Shown here: piece by piece, positions 40,512-49,979 of the stretch
Position numbering within the stretch: position 1 is the first letter of the stretch
How the letters are laid out: each line of letters begins with the position of its first letter
Source of the DNA: Palsa-504 sp963742795
GTDB lineage: Bacteria > Actinomycetota > Actinomycetes > Streptosporangiales > Streptosporangiaceae
Length of the DNA stretch: 64,000 bases
Reading direction: 5' to 3'
NCBI GenBank assembly: GCA_963742795.1
Contig: CAVUNL010000023.1
Location: 1 to 64,000 of the forward strand
The notes under the pieces: model-generated
What the model saw: only the letters and a program-made list of their open reading frames with translations
Database searches by the model: none
Told to the model about the DNA's origin: nothing
Program-made: the position numbers and the translations under genes

Positions 40512-40876
40512 ATGCCAGACTTCGACCACCATGCAGATATTAAGATCCTTCATGACATAGATGTAGTGACGGCTCAGATTCCACTTGCAGGTCACGCCAG
40601 CCCACACTGGATATCCCTGTTTCACAAGCTGACCTCGGGCACGGTGCCCGGTTCGGACGGGCTGGTGCCAGGTGCGGAAGCCCACAACCGGACGGACCGC
40701 ACGTGGGTGATCGTCAGAATTCCAGCCCCTGCCGCCGGTCCTGCCCCAGATCCGGCGGCGGTGCTGGAGGGCCAGTGCAAGCGATCCAGGACGCCAATGT
40801 CCTAGAGCAGCGAGATTCAAGCGCCGCTCGCGTCGAGGCCGCCATTCGCGCCTGGTGGGTACGCGAGCAACGCTAG
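40512..40876 (+). CDS. hypothetical protein (frameshifted)
   Basis: MPDFDHHADIKILHDIDVVT, TAHNRTDRTWVIVRIPAP-like centre, then after an indel near 40770 VQAIQDANVLEQRDSSAARV and EAAIRAWWVREQR with TAG at 40874-40876; about 120 residues. The two parts make a coherent alpha/beta protein only if joined. No family recognised. The neighbouring gap (40258-40511) shows no gene. Confidence 0.5.
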
Positions 40877-41103
40877 CCGCTTCGTACGGCCTGACTTGCG
40901 GAGCAGGATGTCCATGAGTGACCGTGAGAACGCGCGTGGCCGCGAGCTGGACAAGAGAAGCCGAGGGAGATGGCCTTGCGCTGCACCGGCCCGCATGGCG
41001 TGTGAGCCTCGCTGATCTGTTGTCGACGATCACGGAATTCGGGCAGGGGATCTGCGGCGGTGATGGTTCAGGTGCCGGTGCGGAGGGTTGCTATCGTGCG
41101 TCT

Positions 41104-41742
41104 ATGGACGACGGGTGGCGCGTCTGCATTGCGTTCGGCATCCTGCCTCGCAGCCTGCATTCCTTCCGGCAGGCGCTGATCTCTGCATTGGGCAGCCGCC
41201 TCGGCGATCAGGTAGCGGTCAGCTCGAGCCGGTGGGGTACCCGGATCTTCTTGTACGCCCCCAGCGCCGGATCGGCTGATGAGGCCGCACAAGTGGCGCG
41301 TGAGGTGCTCGCGCGGCACGACGTCAGCGCGCCCGTCCGGACGGAGTTCTGGAGCCCGCGGGACCAGGTGTGGCGTGATGCGGCGGACGAGCCGTCCGCC
41401 GATCCCGTTGCTGAGCAGCAGGCTCGGCACGAAGCCCGTCAGGAGCGAGAGCGGCAAGCGTCGGTGGCGTTCGGCCGCCCCGCGCGGGAGGTGTGGGTCG
41501 AATTGCCGTCACACGACGATGTGGTGCACCTGGCCGAGCATCTTGCCGCCCAGGGATGGCGGGTCCGCCCGCACCGCAGGCACCTCATCGTCGGGGCGGA
41601 CTGCGAAGACGACGCTAAGAGCCTCGCCCGGGAGCTCTCCGGTGACGGCCGCGCTGATGCGGATAGGGCCTTCCGGGTCCGGCGGGTCGATATATATGCA
41701 TCCTGGACTGACGGTGGCGCCGCCTTTGGTGGCGGTAGTTGA
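41104..41742 (+). CDS. hypothetical protein
   Basis: 212 residues from ATG 41104 (MDDGWRVCIAFGILPRSLHS). Charged central linker (about 95-125: ADPVAEQQARHEARQERERQ) between two alpha/beta halves, the second being VWVELPSHDDVVHLAEHLAA followed by GWRVRPHRRHLIVGA. The two halves look like short ferredoxin-like repeats. No catalytic motif. Lies just before the integrase in the same direction, so it is probably element-borne. Function unknown. Confidence 0.55.
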   Translation: MDDGWRVCIAFGILPRSLHSFRQALISALGSRLGDQVAVSSSRWGTRIFLYAPSAGSADEAAQVAREVLARHDVSAPVRTEFWSPRDQVWRDAADEPSADPVAEQQARHEARQERERQASVAFGRPAREVWVELPSHDDVVHLAEHLAAQGWRVRPHRRHLIVGADCEDDAKSLARELSGDGRADADRAFRVRRVDIYASWTDGGAAFGGGS

Positions 41743-41800
41743 TCCAGGTCGTTTGAGAGTCTTGCGGCCCGCGTTGCGGGCAGGAAGGCTCGACATCAAC

Positions 41801-42775
41801 ATGGCTACGAGGAAGAAGCACACGCCGGAGCAGGTCGTGCGGTCGGGCGCGGCGTGGAGCCTGGCACGCTGCGCGCTTATCAGGACGCCCTGCGAGTTCC
41901 CCGCGAACAAGCTGGGCCATCGCAAGCTACAGAGCATCGGCACAGCCGACGTCAACGCGGTGGTCGATTTCATGCTCACCAAGGGCAGGAAGAAGGGCGG
42001 CCAGGCCGGCACCGGGCTCGGGCCGCGGTCGGTGCAGATGATACTGACCGTGCTACGGCGGACGTTCCAGGAGGCCGTACGGGACCGGAAGATGGCCTGG
42101 AATCCCGCCGAGGGCGTGCGCGGTCCCCGGCAGCGGCCCCGCAAGGTCACACCGTGGACCGACGATGAGGTCCGGGCCTTCATGGACACGGCCCGCCGCG
42201 ATCGTCTCCACGCGATATGGCGGCTGTCCCTGCTGGCCCTGCGCGCCGAGGAAGTGTCCGGCCTGCGCAGGGATTCAGTGGACCTGACCGTATGCACGCT
42301 CACGGTCGCCCGCGTCCAGGTGATCGTGGCCGTTAAGGTGCTCGAACGGGAGACCGCCAAGACGCCCGCAGGCGAGCGGACGCTCCCGCTCGATGAAGGC
42401 ACGATCTACGCGCTGCGCGACCTGCGCAAGCTCCAGCGCAAAGAACGGATGGCAGCGGGAGAGGCGTACCGGCCGGGCAGCCACGGCGGCTACGTGGCCG
42501 CCGATGAGATCGGTGCTGGTTACTCCATGCAGCGGCTACGCGGAGCCTTCTACCGCCTCGTGCGGTCCGCCGGGCTCCGCCGGATCACCTTCCACCACGC
42601 TCGCCGCTCCGCGCTGTCCTACCTGCTCAACTCGGGTCAGGTGCCGATCGCGGTAGTGGCCGCGTGGGCCGGGCACGCTGATGGCGGCGCGACCGCGCTC
42701 AAGCACTACATCCGGGTCCGGCCGGGCGACCTCGAAGCCGCCAGGGACGCCATCGCCGGGCTCCTCGGCGCGTGA
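41801..42775 (+). pseudogene. tyrosine integrase whose 5' end is replaced by an IS3 OrfA start
   Basis: The first 14 codons (MATRKKHTPEQVVR, with GGAAGG upstream) match the start of IS3-family OrfA transposases, then the sequence turns into a tyrosine recombinase: NKLGHRKLQSIGTADVNAVV, catalytic Arg in LALRAEEVSGLRRDSVDL, His-x-x-Arg in TFHHARRSALSYLLNSGQ, WAGH and Tyr in LKHYIRV. The segment near 41845-41910 reads better in another frame (EPGTLRAYQDALRVP). The N-terminal arm-binding domain is missing. Catalytic residues remain but function is doubtful. A tRNA fragment follows 105 bp downstream. Confidence 0.75.
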
Positions 42776-42880
42776 GCGCTTCGGGGCGGATGTAAGAAAT
42801 TATGAGAGATCCGCAGCCAATGACAGGTCGTGACAGGCCCAAGCTAGCCGGTAGGACGCCGTTGAACTGGCGTTTTACCG

Positions 42881-42928
42881 TGGAGCGGGTGACGGGAATC
42901 GAACCCGCACTATCAGCTTGGGAAGCTG
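42881..42928 (-). tRNA. 3' fragment of tRNA-Gly(CCC), probable attachment site
   Basis: On the minus strand 48 nt read as the 3' part of tRNA-Gly: anticodon stem-loop CAGCTTCCCAAGCTG (anticodon CCC), variable loop, T arm GCGGGTTCGATTCCCGT, acceptor half CACCCGCT and CCA. The acceptor 5' half and D arm are absent; sequence beyond 42928 is unrelated. Next to an integrase this is the expected displaced tRNA end of an integrated element (att site). Confidence 0.85.
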
Positions 42929-43008
42929 GTGACGCACTCTGGCCGGGCACTCCGGTTATCGGCTGTGACCAGGAGATACAACCTCTCCAGCTCCACCTCG
43001 CTGCCTGT

Positions 43009-43032
43009 TTGGGTAGAAAATTGGGTAGAAAA
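43009..43032. repeat. 12-bp direct repeat TTGGGTAGAAAA x2
   Basis: Two perfect adjacent copies, 80 bp from the tRNA fragment. Possibly integrase arm-type binding sites. Confidence 0.8.
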
Positions 43033-43091
43033 TCGCCGCTGCCTGGAATCTGTGGAGACTGGTGCAGCGTGGTGCCGTTCCATACGCTCCA

Positions 43092-43123
43092 ACACCCGGA
43101 CACCCGGACACCCGGACACCCGG
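43092..43123. repeat. 8-bp tandem repeat ACACCCGG x4
   Basis: Four perfect copies in the non-coding stretch between the att site and the CBS-BON gene. The rest of this gap (42929-43241) has no gene. Confidence 0.92.
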
Positions 43124-43241
43124 TGGCTCGTCGCACGGGTGTCCGGTGCCGCTCACGTCGGCGCGGATGTGCGCCTCGCTCAATTCCAGTGCGATCACAT
43201 AGCGTCAGTCCGGGAAGCCGGGCTCGCCGCCAATTCGGGTT

Positions 43242-44360
43242 CTACTTGCTGTCATCCTTCTTGCTGTCATCCTTCTTGCTGTCATCCTTCTTGGCCGCTG
43301 CGCTTTTCGTGCCGCCAAGCAGCGGCTTGATCGCCTCGGTCATGCCTTGGGCGTACTCCTGGGAGGTGAGCAGTTGTTCGGCGAAGTCGTAGGCGCTGGC
43401 GATGAACTCCCCGGGCTTGGCCAGCATGCCGACAAGGTCCTCGGGCTTGGTCAGCATGCCGAGGAATTCGTCGGGCGTGAGCGGTACCTCGCGGTGCCGC
43501 GGGGTGGGTGAGGTTTCCGGTTGGGTGATGCCGAGATTGTTCACCACGTCCACGACGCCATCAATGTCCCAGGTCAGCCGGCCCGCCACCTGGATCAGGT
43601 CATGCTCCTGCGCGGACCCGAGCGGGCCTGCCAGGGTGACGATGCCGTTCCGCACCGCTACGGTTACGCCGCCCGGGTCCGCCTGGGGTAGCTGGGCGAG
43701 CATCTCGCGGACCGCCTTGGCGATGTCTTCGTCTGGGCGGAGGAAGACGCTGAGCAGGTCACAGCGGCTCACGATCCCGGTCAGCTTGCCGCCGACGCCG
43801 CCGCCGAACGTCGTTCCGGCCTCGACGACCGGCAGCCGCTTGATGTGCCGGCTGCTCATCAGCCTCGCGGCGGCCGGCAGGGGCGCGTCCGGGTGCGTGG
43901 TGATGGCCGGCGAGGTCATCAGCTCTGCGGCCGTCAGGCCCCGGTGCTGCTTGACGCTGGCGTGCCGGCGGAAGTGGCCGGCTGACTCGAGCTGGGCCTC
44001 CCGCAACCGCCTTTCCTGGGCGCTGAGCAGGTCGGCCTCAGAGACCACCCCGGCGACATGGCGGCCCAGTACCAGCACCGGCACGGCGCTGATCTGGTGC
44101 TGGGCCAGCAGCGCGGCGATCCGTTTGTACGGGGTACGCAGGTTAACACTCACCACAGGCGTCGTCATGACGTCCCCGACCCGCTGCTGCCATCGGCCGT
44201 GGTACTGCCTGGGTTCGCCACGGGCATGCCCGGGCTCGCCGCGCTCCGGCCGGCGGCTCCCGGCGCGATCGGCTGCGGCGGCTTTGTCGTGGGCGGACTG
44301 GTAGTGGGCGGCGCCGAGCTCACGAGCTAGGCCGTCCCGGTGAACATCGCTGCGTGGCAT
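43242..44360 (-). CDS. CBS-CBS-BON domain protein
   Basis: 372 residues from ATG 44360 with GGGGAG upstream. A disordered basic N-terminus (1-58), CBS1 (about 62-118, VGDVMTTPVVSVNLRTPYKR; AGVVSEADLL), CBS2 (about 145-205, ELMTSPAITTHPDAP; GIVSRCDLLSVFLR), a BON domain (about 210-275, VRNGIVTLAGPLGSAQEHD; VVDVVNNL), and a tail ending in three KKDDS repeats. CBS pairs bind adenylates and BON domains contact phospholipids. Such proteins belong to hypoxia/stress regulons in actinobacteria, fitting the NDH-2, cytochrome b and universal stress genes further right. Confidence 0.88.
   Translation of the reverse strand: MPRSDVHRDGLARELGAAHYQSAHDKAAAADRAGSRRPERGEPGHARGEPRQYHGRWQQRVGDVMTTPVVSVNLRTPYKRIAALLAQHQISAVPVLVLGRHVAGVVSEADLLSAQERRLREAQLESAGHFRRHASVKQHRGLTAAELMTSPAITTHPDAPLPAAARLMSSRHIKRLPVVEAGTTFGGGVGGKLTGIVSRCDLLSVFLRPDEDIAKAVREMLAQLPQADPGGVTVAVRNGIVTLAGPLGSAQEHDLIQVAGRLTWDIDGVVDVVNNLGITQPETSPTPRHREVPLTPDEFLGMLTKPEDLVGMLAKPGEFIASAYDFAEQLLTSQEYAQGMTEAIKPLLGGTKSAAAKKDDSKKDDSKKDDSK
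43246..43290 (-). repeat. in-frame 15-bp tandem repeat, 3 copies
   Basis: Three perfect copies of TTGCTGTCATCCTTC encoding Lys-Lys-Asp-Asp-Ser at the C-terminus of the CBS-BON protein. Confidence 0.93.
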
Positions 44361-44867
44361 GTCCGCTCCCCTCTCGCGACCTGTGACGGGGATACTGCAC
44401 GCTGTTTGCAAGCGTCAGCTTTCCCCTCCCGCGCCGGGTCCATCAGGGCCATCTGTCACCTGTGCCACAGACCTCGGTCCCTAGCCAGCACCGCCCCGGT
44501 AATCAAAGCTTGCGCCGCACCATCGCACAGCATCCGGGCCGTCCGCGACCGCGGAGCCACCGGGCACCGGGGGCTCAGCACGTCACCGGCCATGACCGGA
44601 GCAGCGCATCGGCCGCACCCTCGACGCCGATGCCCGGCGTCGGCGTCAACGTCGACCTGCTGTTGCCGGTCCGCGTCTCCGATGACCTGTTCTTCGCCGT
44701 GATCTGCGTCGACGACGCGGGCAAGGCCCGCCGCGCGCTCGCCGCGCAGGTAATCCGCGGGGGTGACTTCGCGCCGTAGGCCCCGCCGTCCGTTCAGTCG
44801 GCGGCCCGGCAACCCAGCGGCCGGCGCCGACAGCGGCTCGTAGCGGCGACGCTCGTGACGCCGGTCC
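44361..44867. other. gap with one possible gene fragment
   Basis: No complete gene. Plus-strand codons at about 44632-44779 read GVNVDLLLPVRVSDDLFFAV then CVDDAGKARRALAAQVI and stop at 44777-44779, with protein-like composition but no start or recognised family. Probably the end of a decayed gene. Confidence 0.35.
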
Positions 44868-45300
44868 GTGCTAGTACCGCTGCGGGAAGGCACCGTCGGA
44901 CGCCCTGCTGGCCCAGCACGGGTTCTGCACGCTCGCCGGGATCGCAGGGGCGGCCAGGTGCGCCACCTGCCATCCGGCACCGGCGTGACCCACCGGGGCA
45001 TTGAGAACCTGCGCCGCCTGGAATCCGGCGGGAATCGAGGCCATCGTCTGCGGTCACGGCCACGTCGACCACGCCACCGGGCTGCCCGCCGTAGCCAGCA
45101 CCTGATCACGCCGGCAAGCCGCGCGGTCATCGGTGGGTTCCATCTGACCGGGCCGCTCGTCGGGGGACACCGTCACCGCCCCGCGGGCAACTTGCAACAG
45201 ATGTGATCGTCCCCGCCGCCGGCTGGAAAGCCACGCACCCGATCGCCCGGCTGCCCGGCGCATTCATGCACAACCGCTCCGGCCCGGCCTCGCGGCCACC
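44868..45300 (+). pseudogene. MBL-fold metallohydrolase remnant
   Basis: Pieces of a metallo-beta-lactamase-fold hydrolase in three frames: GVTHRGIENLRRLE, the metal motif GHGHVDHATGLPAVAST, then AVIGGFHLTGPL and VPAAGWKATHPIARLPGAF near the end. This order matches the FwdD/dihydropterin-type MBL hydrolases. Segments are missing between them and no start is evident, so it is decayed. Confidence 0.65.
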
Positions 45301-46152
45301 GCCGTGACCGCCGCGTGACGGCCGCGCCAGCACTGCCCGCCGCGGTCGTGGGGCGGAGATGTGGCATACCGCCGTCCGGCGACAACCGACCTTCGGCCCG
45401 CGCACCCGGGACCCCTGGCCCTGGGCAGCCTCCTGGACACCTCGCAGACATGAAGATATCTGCGAGGCGAAACAAGAAGCTGGACCGGACGCACTGCCTG
45501 GCCAATACCCGGGAGTCACGCCGGAAAGGCTGAGAAGCCGGACAGCCCAGACGTTGAATAATGGTGACCTAGGGCCTGATCTTGACACCGTCGGCGAACA
45601 GAGATCGCCCCGGCGGGTCACCTCTTTGACCAGGCAAGGGCGCGCGCCGCAGCGGCGCAGCCGCGCGCCCTTGCCTGCCTGCTGACCCCGGGCCAGCAGC
45701 CAGGCAACCGGCACCTGGCCAGGACGAAAGGGCGCAGGTGACTGGTGGCGGCGGACCGCAGCACGACCCTGGCCCCTGCCGAGCCGCCGGTCATCCTGGT
45801 TCCCCCGCGGCAGCAAGTCCGCGGTCTTGACCTGACACCGGACCGAGCTCCTGGTCAAAACTAGCTCGCGCATAACGATCTTCCGGTGCGGCGCCGCCGA
45901 CCTTAGCGGCCAACTCGGCTGGCATACCGATCGCCGGATATTTTGCGCAGATACGCATGGACTCGGTTGCCCTCCGTGATGGTCTTCCCGTCAGGCCACG
46001 TGCTCAGCTGGCTGGGTCCGCGGGCTGCCGCAAGATCAGGTTGATCACACGATCTGGGCGCTATCGCGCGGCGTGACCTCCGGTGATCGACCGTCCGCGG
46101 CAGAACAGCGGGTTTCCGGGATACGGTCCAGCGTGCCGCGCATACTGCCGGC
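45301..46152. other. gene-free stretch with hairpin
   Basis: About 850 bp without a supportable gene on either strand. Its one strong feature is the 16-bp perfect inverted repeat at 45631-45677. Open frames here have no conserved sequence character. Confidence 0.5.
45631..45677. terminator. 16-bp perfect inverted repeat (hairpin)
   Basis: CAGGCAAGGGCGCGCG and CGCGCGCCCTTGCCTG around a 15-nt loop. A very stable stem; terminator, structured RNA or protein-binding palindrome. No adjacent intact gene ends here. Confidence 0.75.
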
Positions 46153-46524
46153 ATGCCCGTTCGACTCCACCACATCGTCGTTGACGCTCACGATCTGCCC
46201 GGCCTGGCCCGGTTCTGGACGCAGGCGCTGGGCTGGAAGGTCCTGTCCGAGCGGGGAAACGAGATCGTTATCGGGACCGACGAGAACGCAGCCGTCGGCA
46301 TGTGCTTCATGCCGGTCACTGACCCTAAGACGGTCAAGAACCGGGTGCATCTTGACCTCACCAGCAGCGCCGCGGACCGCGATCAGGAGATTGACCGCCT
46401 TCTTGCGCTCGGGGCGCGCCGGGTCGACATAGGGCAGACCGGCGCTGAGTCGTGGACTGTCCTTGCCGACCCGGAGGGAAACGAGTTCTGCGTCGTGCGG
46501 CCGAAGGAAACGCTCATCCGATGA
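46153..46524 (+). CDS. VOC-family (glyoxalase-like) protein
   Basis: 123 residues with paired beta-alpha-beta-beta-beta modules: LHHIVVDAHDLPGLARFWTQ, ALGWKVLSERGNEIVIG, KNRVHLDLTSSAADRDQEID and WTVLADPEGNEFCVV. Metal ligands are plausible at H6, H66 and E115. VOC enzymes include isomerases, epoxide-opening and resistance proteins; the substrate is unknown. Complete and stand-alone. Confidence 0.9.
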   Translation: MPVRLHHIVVDAHDLPGLARFWTQALGWKVLSERGNEIVIGTDENAAVGMCFMPVTDPKTVKNRVHLDLTSSAADRDQEIDRLLALGARRVDIGQTGAESWTVLADPEGNEFCVVRPKETLIR

Positions 46525-46884
46525 GGCTTGGCACCGAGAACCGCAGACAGACCTTGTCCGCGGCAGAAGAGTGCGACGGGCGTCGCTCGGCACAGGCCTG
46601 GTGAACGCGAGACCATTGGTTCGGTCGCCACCCGCGCGCTGACCGAGGACTCGGCCGAGATGGAGTTCCTGACCGACGACCCGGTGGCGCAGGCCGTCAC
46701 CTGCCAGCGAGTGACGTTCGACGCGCGGGCACCACGCTGCGGCCGCTACGGCTGCGCTGCTGCCGGGCGAGTGAACCGGACCTGACGGACCGGCTGGCCG
46801 CCTGCGGCTGCGGGAGCGCTACCAGGACCGGGACCGCGGCCCGTTCACCGGGGAGAGCCAGGACCACATCTCGGTCTACCGAGG
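46525..46884. other. gap, possible short fragment
   Basis: No convincing gene. A plus-strand run TRALTEDSAEMEFLTDDPVA near 46630-46690 looks protein-like but has no start or partner; probably residual. Confidence 0.35.
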
Positions 46885-47589
46885 TCACCGCAGCGCCTGC
46901 CGGATGAACGTGGCCACGGCGACCGGCTTCGCGATGAACGCGGTGTGCGAGCCGTCAATGGTGTCGGTCGTGGCGCCCATCCGCTGCGCCATGAACCGTT
47001 CCGCGTCCGGCGAGATCGCGTGGTCGTGCTCGGAGACCAGGAACCAGGACGGCTTGGTCTTCCAGCCCGCCGCGGTGGCGTTCTCGTTGAGCGCCGCGGC
47101 CGCGAGCGGGCGCTGGGTCGCGAACATGACATCGGCCATGTCCACCGGCACGTCGGCGCAGAACGTCTCCCGGAACCCGTCCTTCTGGACGTACAGGTCG
47201 GGACCGCCCGCGGCGCCGGGCGCGTCGTAGGGGGTCGGGGCGGCCGTCTTGGCCAGCAGGGGCGGCGGGAACGGCTGCTGCACGCTCGCGCAGCTCTCGC
47301 CCGCCTCCAGCCCGAACGCCGCGAGAAAGACCAGGCCGGTCACGTTCTCCAGGCCGGCCGACGCCTGGCCGATCACGGCGCCACCGTAGGAATGCCCGAC
47401 CAGCACGACCGGGCCGTCGATGGCCTTGACCACGTCGCTGACGACGCTGGCGTCGAAGGCGACGCCTCGCAGCGGGTTCGGCGGGGCGAGCGCCGTGTGG
47501 CCGGCGCTCTCGAGCTCCCGGATCACTCCCGCGAACCCGGATGCGTCGGCGAAGGCACCGTGGACGAGGACGACGGCGGGACCAGGCAT
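46885..47589 (-). CDS. alpha/beta-hydrolase
   Basis: 234 residues: VVLVHGAFADASGFAGVI (oxyanion HG), nucleophile elbow VLVGHSYGGAVIG (Ser), acid in SEHDHAISPDAERFMAQRMG, and catalytic His in IDGSHTAFIAKP. Matches the small cytosolic hydrolases/esterases common in actinobacteria. ATG 47589 with GAGGAG upstream. Complete; substrate unknown. Single gene. Confidence 0.9.
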   Translation of the reverse strand: MPGPAVVLVHGAFADASGFAGVIRELESAGHTALAPPNPLRGVAFDASVVSDVVKAIDGPVVLVGHSYGGAVIGQASAGLENVTGLVFLAAFGLEAGESCASVQQPFPPPLLAKTAAPTPYDAPGAAGGPDLYVQKDGFRETFCADVPVDMADVMFATQRPLAAAALNENATAAGWKTKPSWFLVSEHDHAISPDAERFMAQRMGATTDTIDGSHTAFIAKPVAVATFIRQALR

Positions 47590-48084
47590 GGGGTTCTCCT
47601 CAAGGTTGGAGAGGTGACCCCGACGACGTTACGTCACCGGACCCGAGCGAGCCGGCCCAGGGGTGCGCCGCCCGGCACGTAACCGGTTGGATGCCTCCTG
47701 GACCCGGACTTGTGTTGCTCTTGTGTGTGCGCCGCGAGGCGCTGTTTGGCAATGTGGAGGTGAGAGACCGTCCATCGGCTCGCTGTCGCAGCAGCGAGCT
47801 GGAGCTGGAGGCAGCCTGATCCGGGGATCGCCGGGGAGGGCGGGAGCAGCCTCGACGAAGTCGCGTCGGCCTGGTACTGCCGGATGGGCCGGGCGCGGTG
47901 AGCGAGACGGGAAGGTATACGCGAGGAACCGGTGTCGTTACGCCTCTTGAAGCAACGCCAGCTCAAACCCGGTGGATACGGGCTGGTTCGCGGCGCGTAC
48001 CCGCCTTATCGGGGCGGGGAACTCCTGTCCGGGTCTACACAGCCTGGGGTGGGAGGCCACGGTGAATGCCTACGGCGTAGCCGT
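47590..48084. other. gene-free stretch
   Basis: Nearly 500 bp with no supportable gene or repeat. It presumably holds the hydrolase promoter and the lost 5' end of the next remnant. Confidence 0.4.
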
Positions 48085-48815
48085 AGCGGCCTGCTGCCGT
48101 CGTGTTCGCCGAGTCCGCGGCCGACGTGGCTCGCGCGGTGCGGTTCGCCCGGGCCCACACGATGCGCATCGCGCCGCAGGGCACCGGCCACGGCGCCGAG
48201 CCGCTCGAGCCGCTCGAGGGCGCGGTGCTGCTCAGGACGAGCCGAATGCGGCGGGTGGACATCAACACCGCCGCCAGCACCGCACGCGCCGAAGCCGGCG
48301 CCCTGTGGCGGGACGTGACCGTGCCGGCGGGCGAGTACGGCCTGGCCGCGCTCGCGGGTACCTCGCCGGACGTCGGCGTGACCGGTTACACCCTTGGCGG
48401 CGGGATCGGCTGGCTGGCCCGCCGCTACGGGCTGGCCGCCAGCAGCGTCGCCGCCGCCGAGATCGTGACCCCGGACGGCAGCCTGGCCCGCGCCGACGCC
48501 GGTCACGAACCGGACCTGCTGTGGGCGGTCAAAGGCGGCGGCGGCAGCGTCGGCGTGGTGACCGCGCTGGAGATGAGCCTGTACCCGGTCCGCGAGCTGT
48601 ATGCCGGGTCGCTGTTCTTCCCCATCCAGCGCGCCGCGCAGGTGCTGCACGCCTGGCGCGCATGGACCGGCACGGTGCCGGACGAGGTCACGTCCCTCGG
48701 CCGCATCCTGCGCTTTCCGGCAGTTCCCGAGGTACCCGGGCCGCTGCGCGGCCGGGCATTCGCCCTGGTCGAGGCCGCCTGCCTCGCCGACGCAGCCGCC
48801 GGCGCCGAGAACCAG
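48085..48815 (+). pseudogene. FAD-linked oxidoreductase fragment (BBE/PCMH type)
   Basis: Core of the FAD-binding PCMH domain: RPAAVVFAESAADVARAVRF, APQGTGHGAEPLEPLEGAVL, LAGTSPDVGVTGYTLGGGIG and LLWAVKGGGGSVGVVTALEM. A TAG directly precedes RPAAVV, so the N-terminus is lost. At about 48815 the sequence joins the antisense end of a LuxR-type gene, so the substrate and BBE domains are lost too. Both ends are missing; not functional. Confidence 0.8.
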
Positions 48816-49250
48816 CAGCAGCTCATCTTGGCCGGGCGGGGCGGCCAGCTCGTTGATCAGCGCCGTCACCAGCCCCTCGAACGAAGCGGGTGCCGGCGGG
48901 CCCAGCAGCGCGCCCACCCGCTCGGCAATGCCCGCCCGCGCCCGGTCCAGCGCCGCGACCGCGTACCGCCAAAACCGCGCCGGGTCATTGTCGCCAGCGT
49001 CCAGCGACAACCAGGCCACCGGCCGGTCACCCCGCCGGGCCCAGCCGGCCAGCAGCGCCGTCTTGCCGAACCCGGCCGGGGCGCCCACCAGGATCAGCCG
49101 CCGTACTAGCCCCTCATCGAGCGCCTGCACCAGCCGCGGGCGGGCCACAAAGCCCGGTTGCAAGCGCGGCACGTGCAACTTGGTGGCCAGCAGCACATCC
49201 CGCTCCGAAGCAGCAACCCCAGAATGGGCCGCCGCAGATAGCCCGGTCAT
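48815..49250 (-). pseudogene. MalT/LuxR-type regulator, N-terminal fragment
   Basis: ATG 49250 starts a large ATP-binding LuxR regulator: LLATKLHVPRLQPGFVARPR, Walker A GAPAGFGKTALLAGWA, RPVAWLSLDAGDNDPARFWR and ALINELAAPPGQDELLLVL, at which point the expected Walker B DDYH is replaced by antisense oxidoreductase sequence (about 48815). About 145 of some 900 residues remain. A plus-strand fragment at 49980-50695 could be the other part of the same gene after inversion. Confidence 0.8.
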
Positions 49251-49713
49251 CGGCGACCTAACGCTCAGCGCGTCCAGCGATGGCCAGCGTCGCTGCTGGT
49301 CCAGTCAGTCTAACGACCGCCACCCCGGACGCGGCGCTCACCTCGCGCTCCAAGAGCCAGGTCACGGAGCCTGTCCACGAGCCTAGATGCGGCGGTGGAT
49401 CAGTTCCGGTCCCGGCCGCTCGACTGCGCCACTACCGGTTCATGCAGGCTGACGCCTCGACCGTCAAGGCCCGGGTTCTGTCGCCGATCATCTGGCGGGG
49501 GCGGCTGGGTCTTGCCGCCAAGGTGGCGTGATCATGCTCTGGCTGCTCTGGTATTGGCAAGTTGCTGCCGCACCTGTCGGCCAGTGCGTCCCTCCGGTAC
49601 GGGTTAGCCACAGCTTCTGATTGCTTGCCCGCCCGTCGTCGTTTCTCCTCCTGCGGCTCACGCCGCGTTCTTTGGGTAGCTGTGGTAGGCCTCGATGAGG
49701 GCCCCTCAGGTGG
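49251..49713. other. gap, possible transposase scrap
   Basis: No intact gene. The minus strand near 49680-49700 reads ALIEAYHSYPKNAA and stop, perhaps a transposase or unrelated C-terminus. Otherwise nothing recognised. Confidence 0.3.
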
Positions 49714-49950
49714 CTACGCCACGATGGCCGGTCGGAGGTGGATCGGGCGGCGCGGGGGAACCACCCGGCCATCGGGCAGGATCTCGCCCATGTCGTCGAA
49801 CACGATCACGCCGTTGCACAGCAGGCTCCACCCCTGCTCAGGGTGGATGGCGACAGTGTGGGCGGCGTCGCGGTCCGGGCGGTCAGCCGACGGGCACCCG
49901 GGCGACGGCCCTCAGGCGAGGCGCGTCAGTATGGTGGCACTCGGCTGACC
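49714..49950 (-). pseudogene. DUF5999-like small protein (frameshifted)
   Basis: The sequence DRDAAHTVAIHPEQGWSLLC then NGVIVFDDMGEILPDGRVVP matches the short DUF5999 family, in which a cysteine-containing N-terminus (MCxHxPxCPSAD) precedes it. Here ECHHTDAPRLRAVARV in one frame is followed by SADRPDRDAAH in another, with no start codon in place. Either an indel plus start loss or decay. Function of the family is unknown. Confidence 0.55.
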
Positions 49951-49979
49951 AGCAACGGCGCGGCCGTGGGCCCAGCGGT

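Noticed and set aside
40323..41033. 236-codon minus-strand frame
   Set aside because: No homology-like character, no ribosome site, and it overlaps the better-supported plus-strand gene at 40512.
43092..43123. possible CRISPR-like array
   Set aside because: Units are 8 bp and directly adjacent with no spacers; no cas genes are present anywhere in the window.
45359..45685. plus-strand frame of 108 codons
   Set aside because: It crosses the 16-bp hairpin and has no start signal or conserved sequence.
47634..47966. minus-strand frame of 110 codons
   Set aside because: No ribosome site, no recognisable motifs; likely chance.
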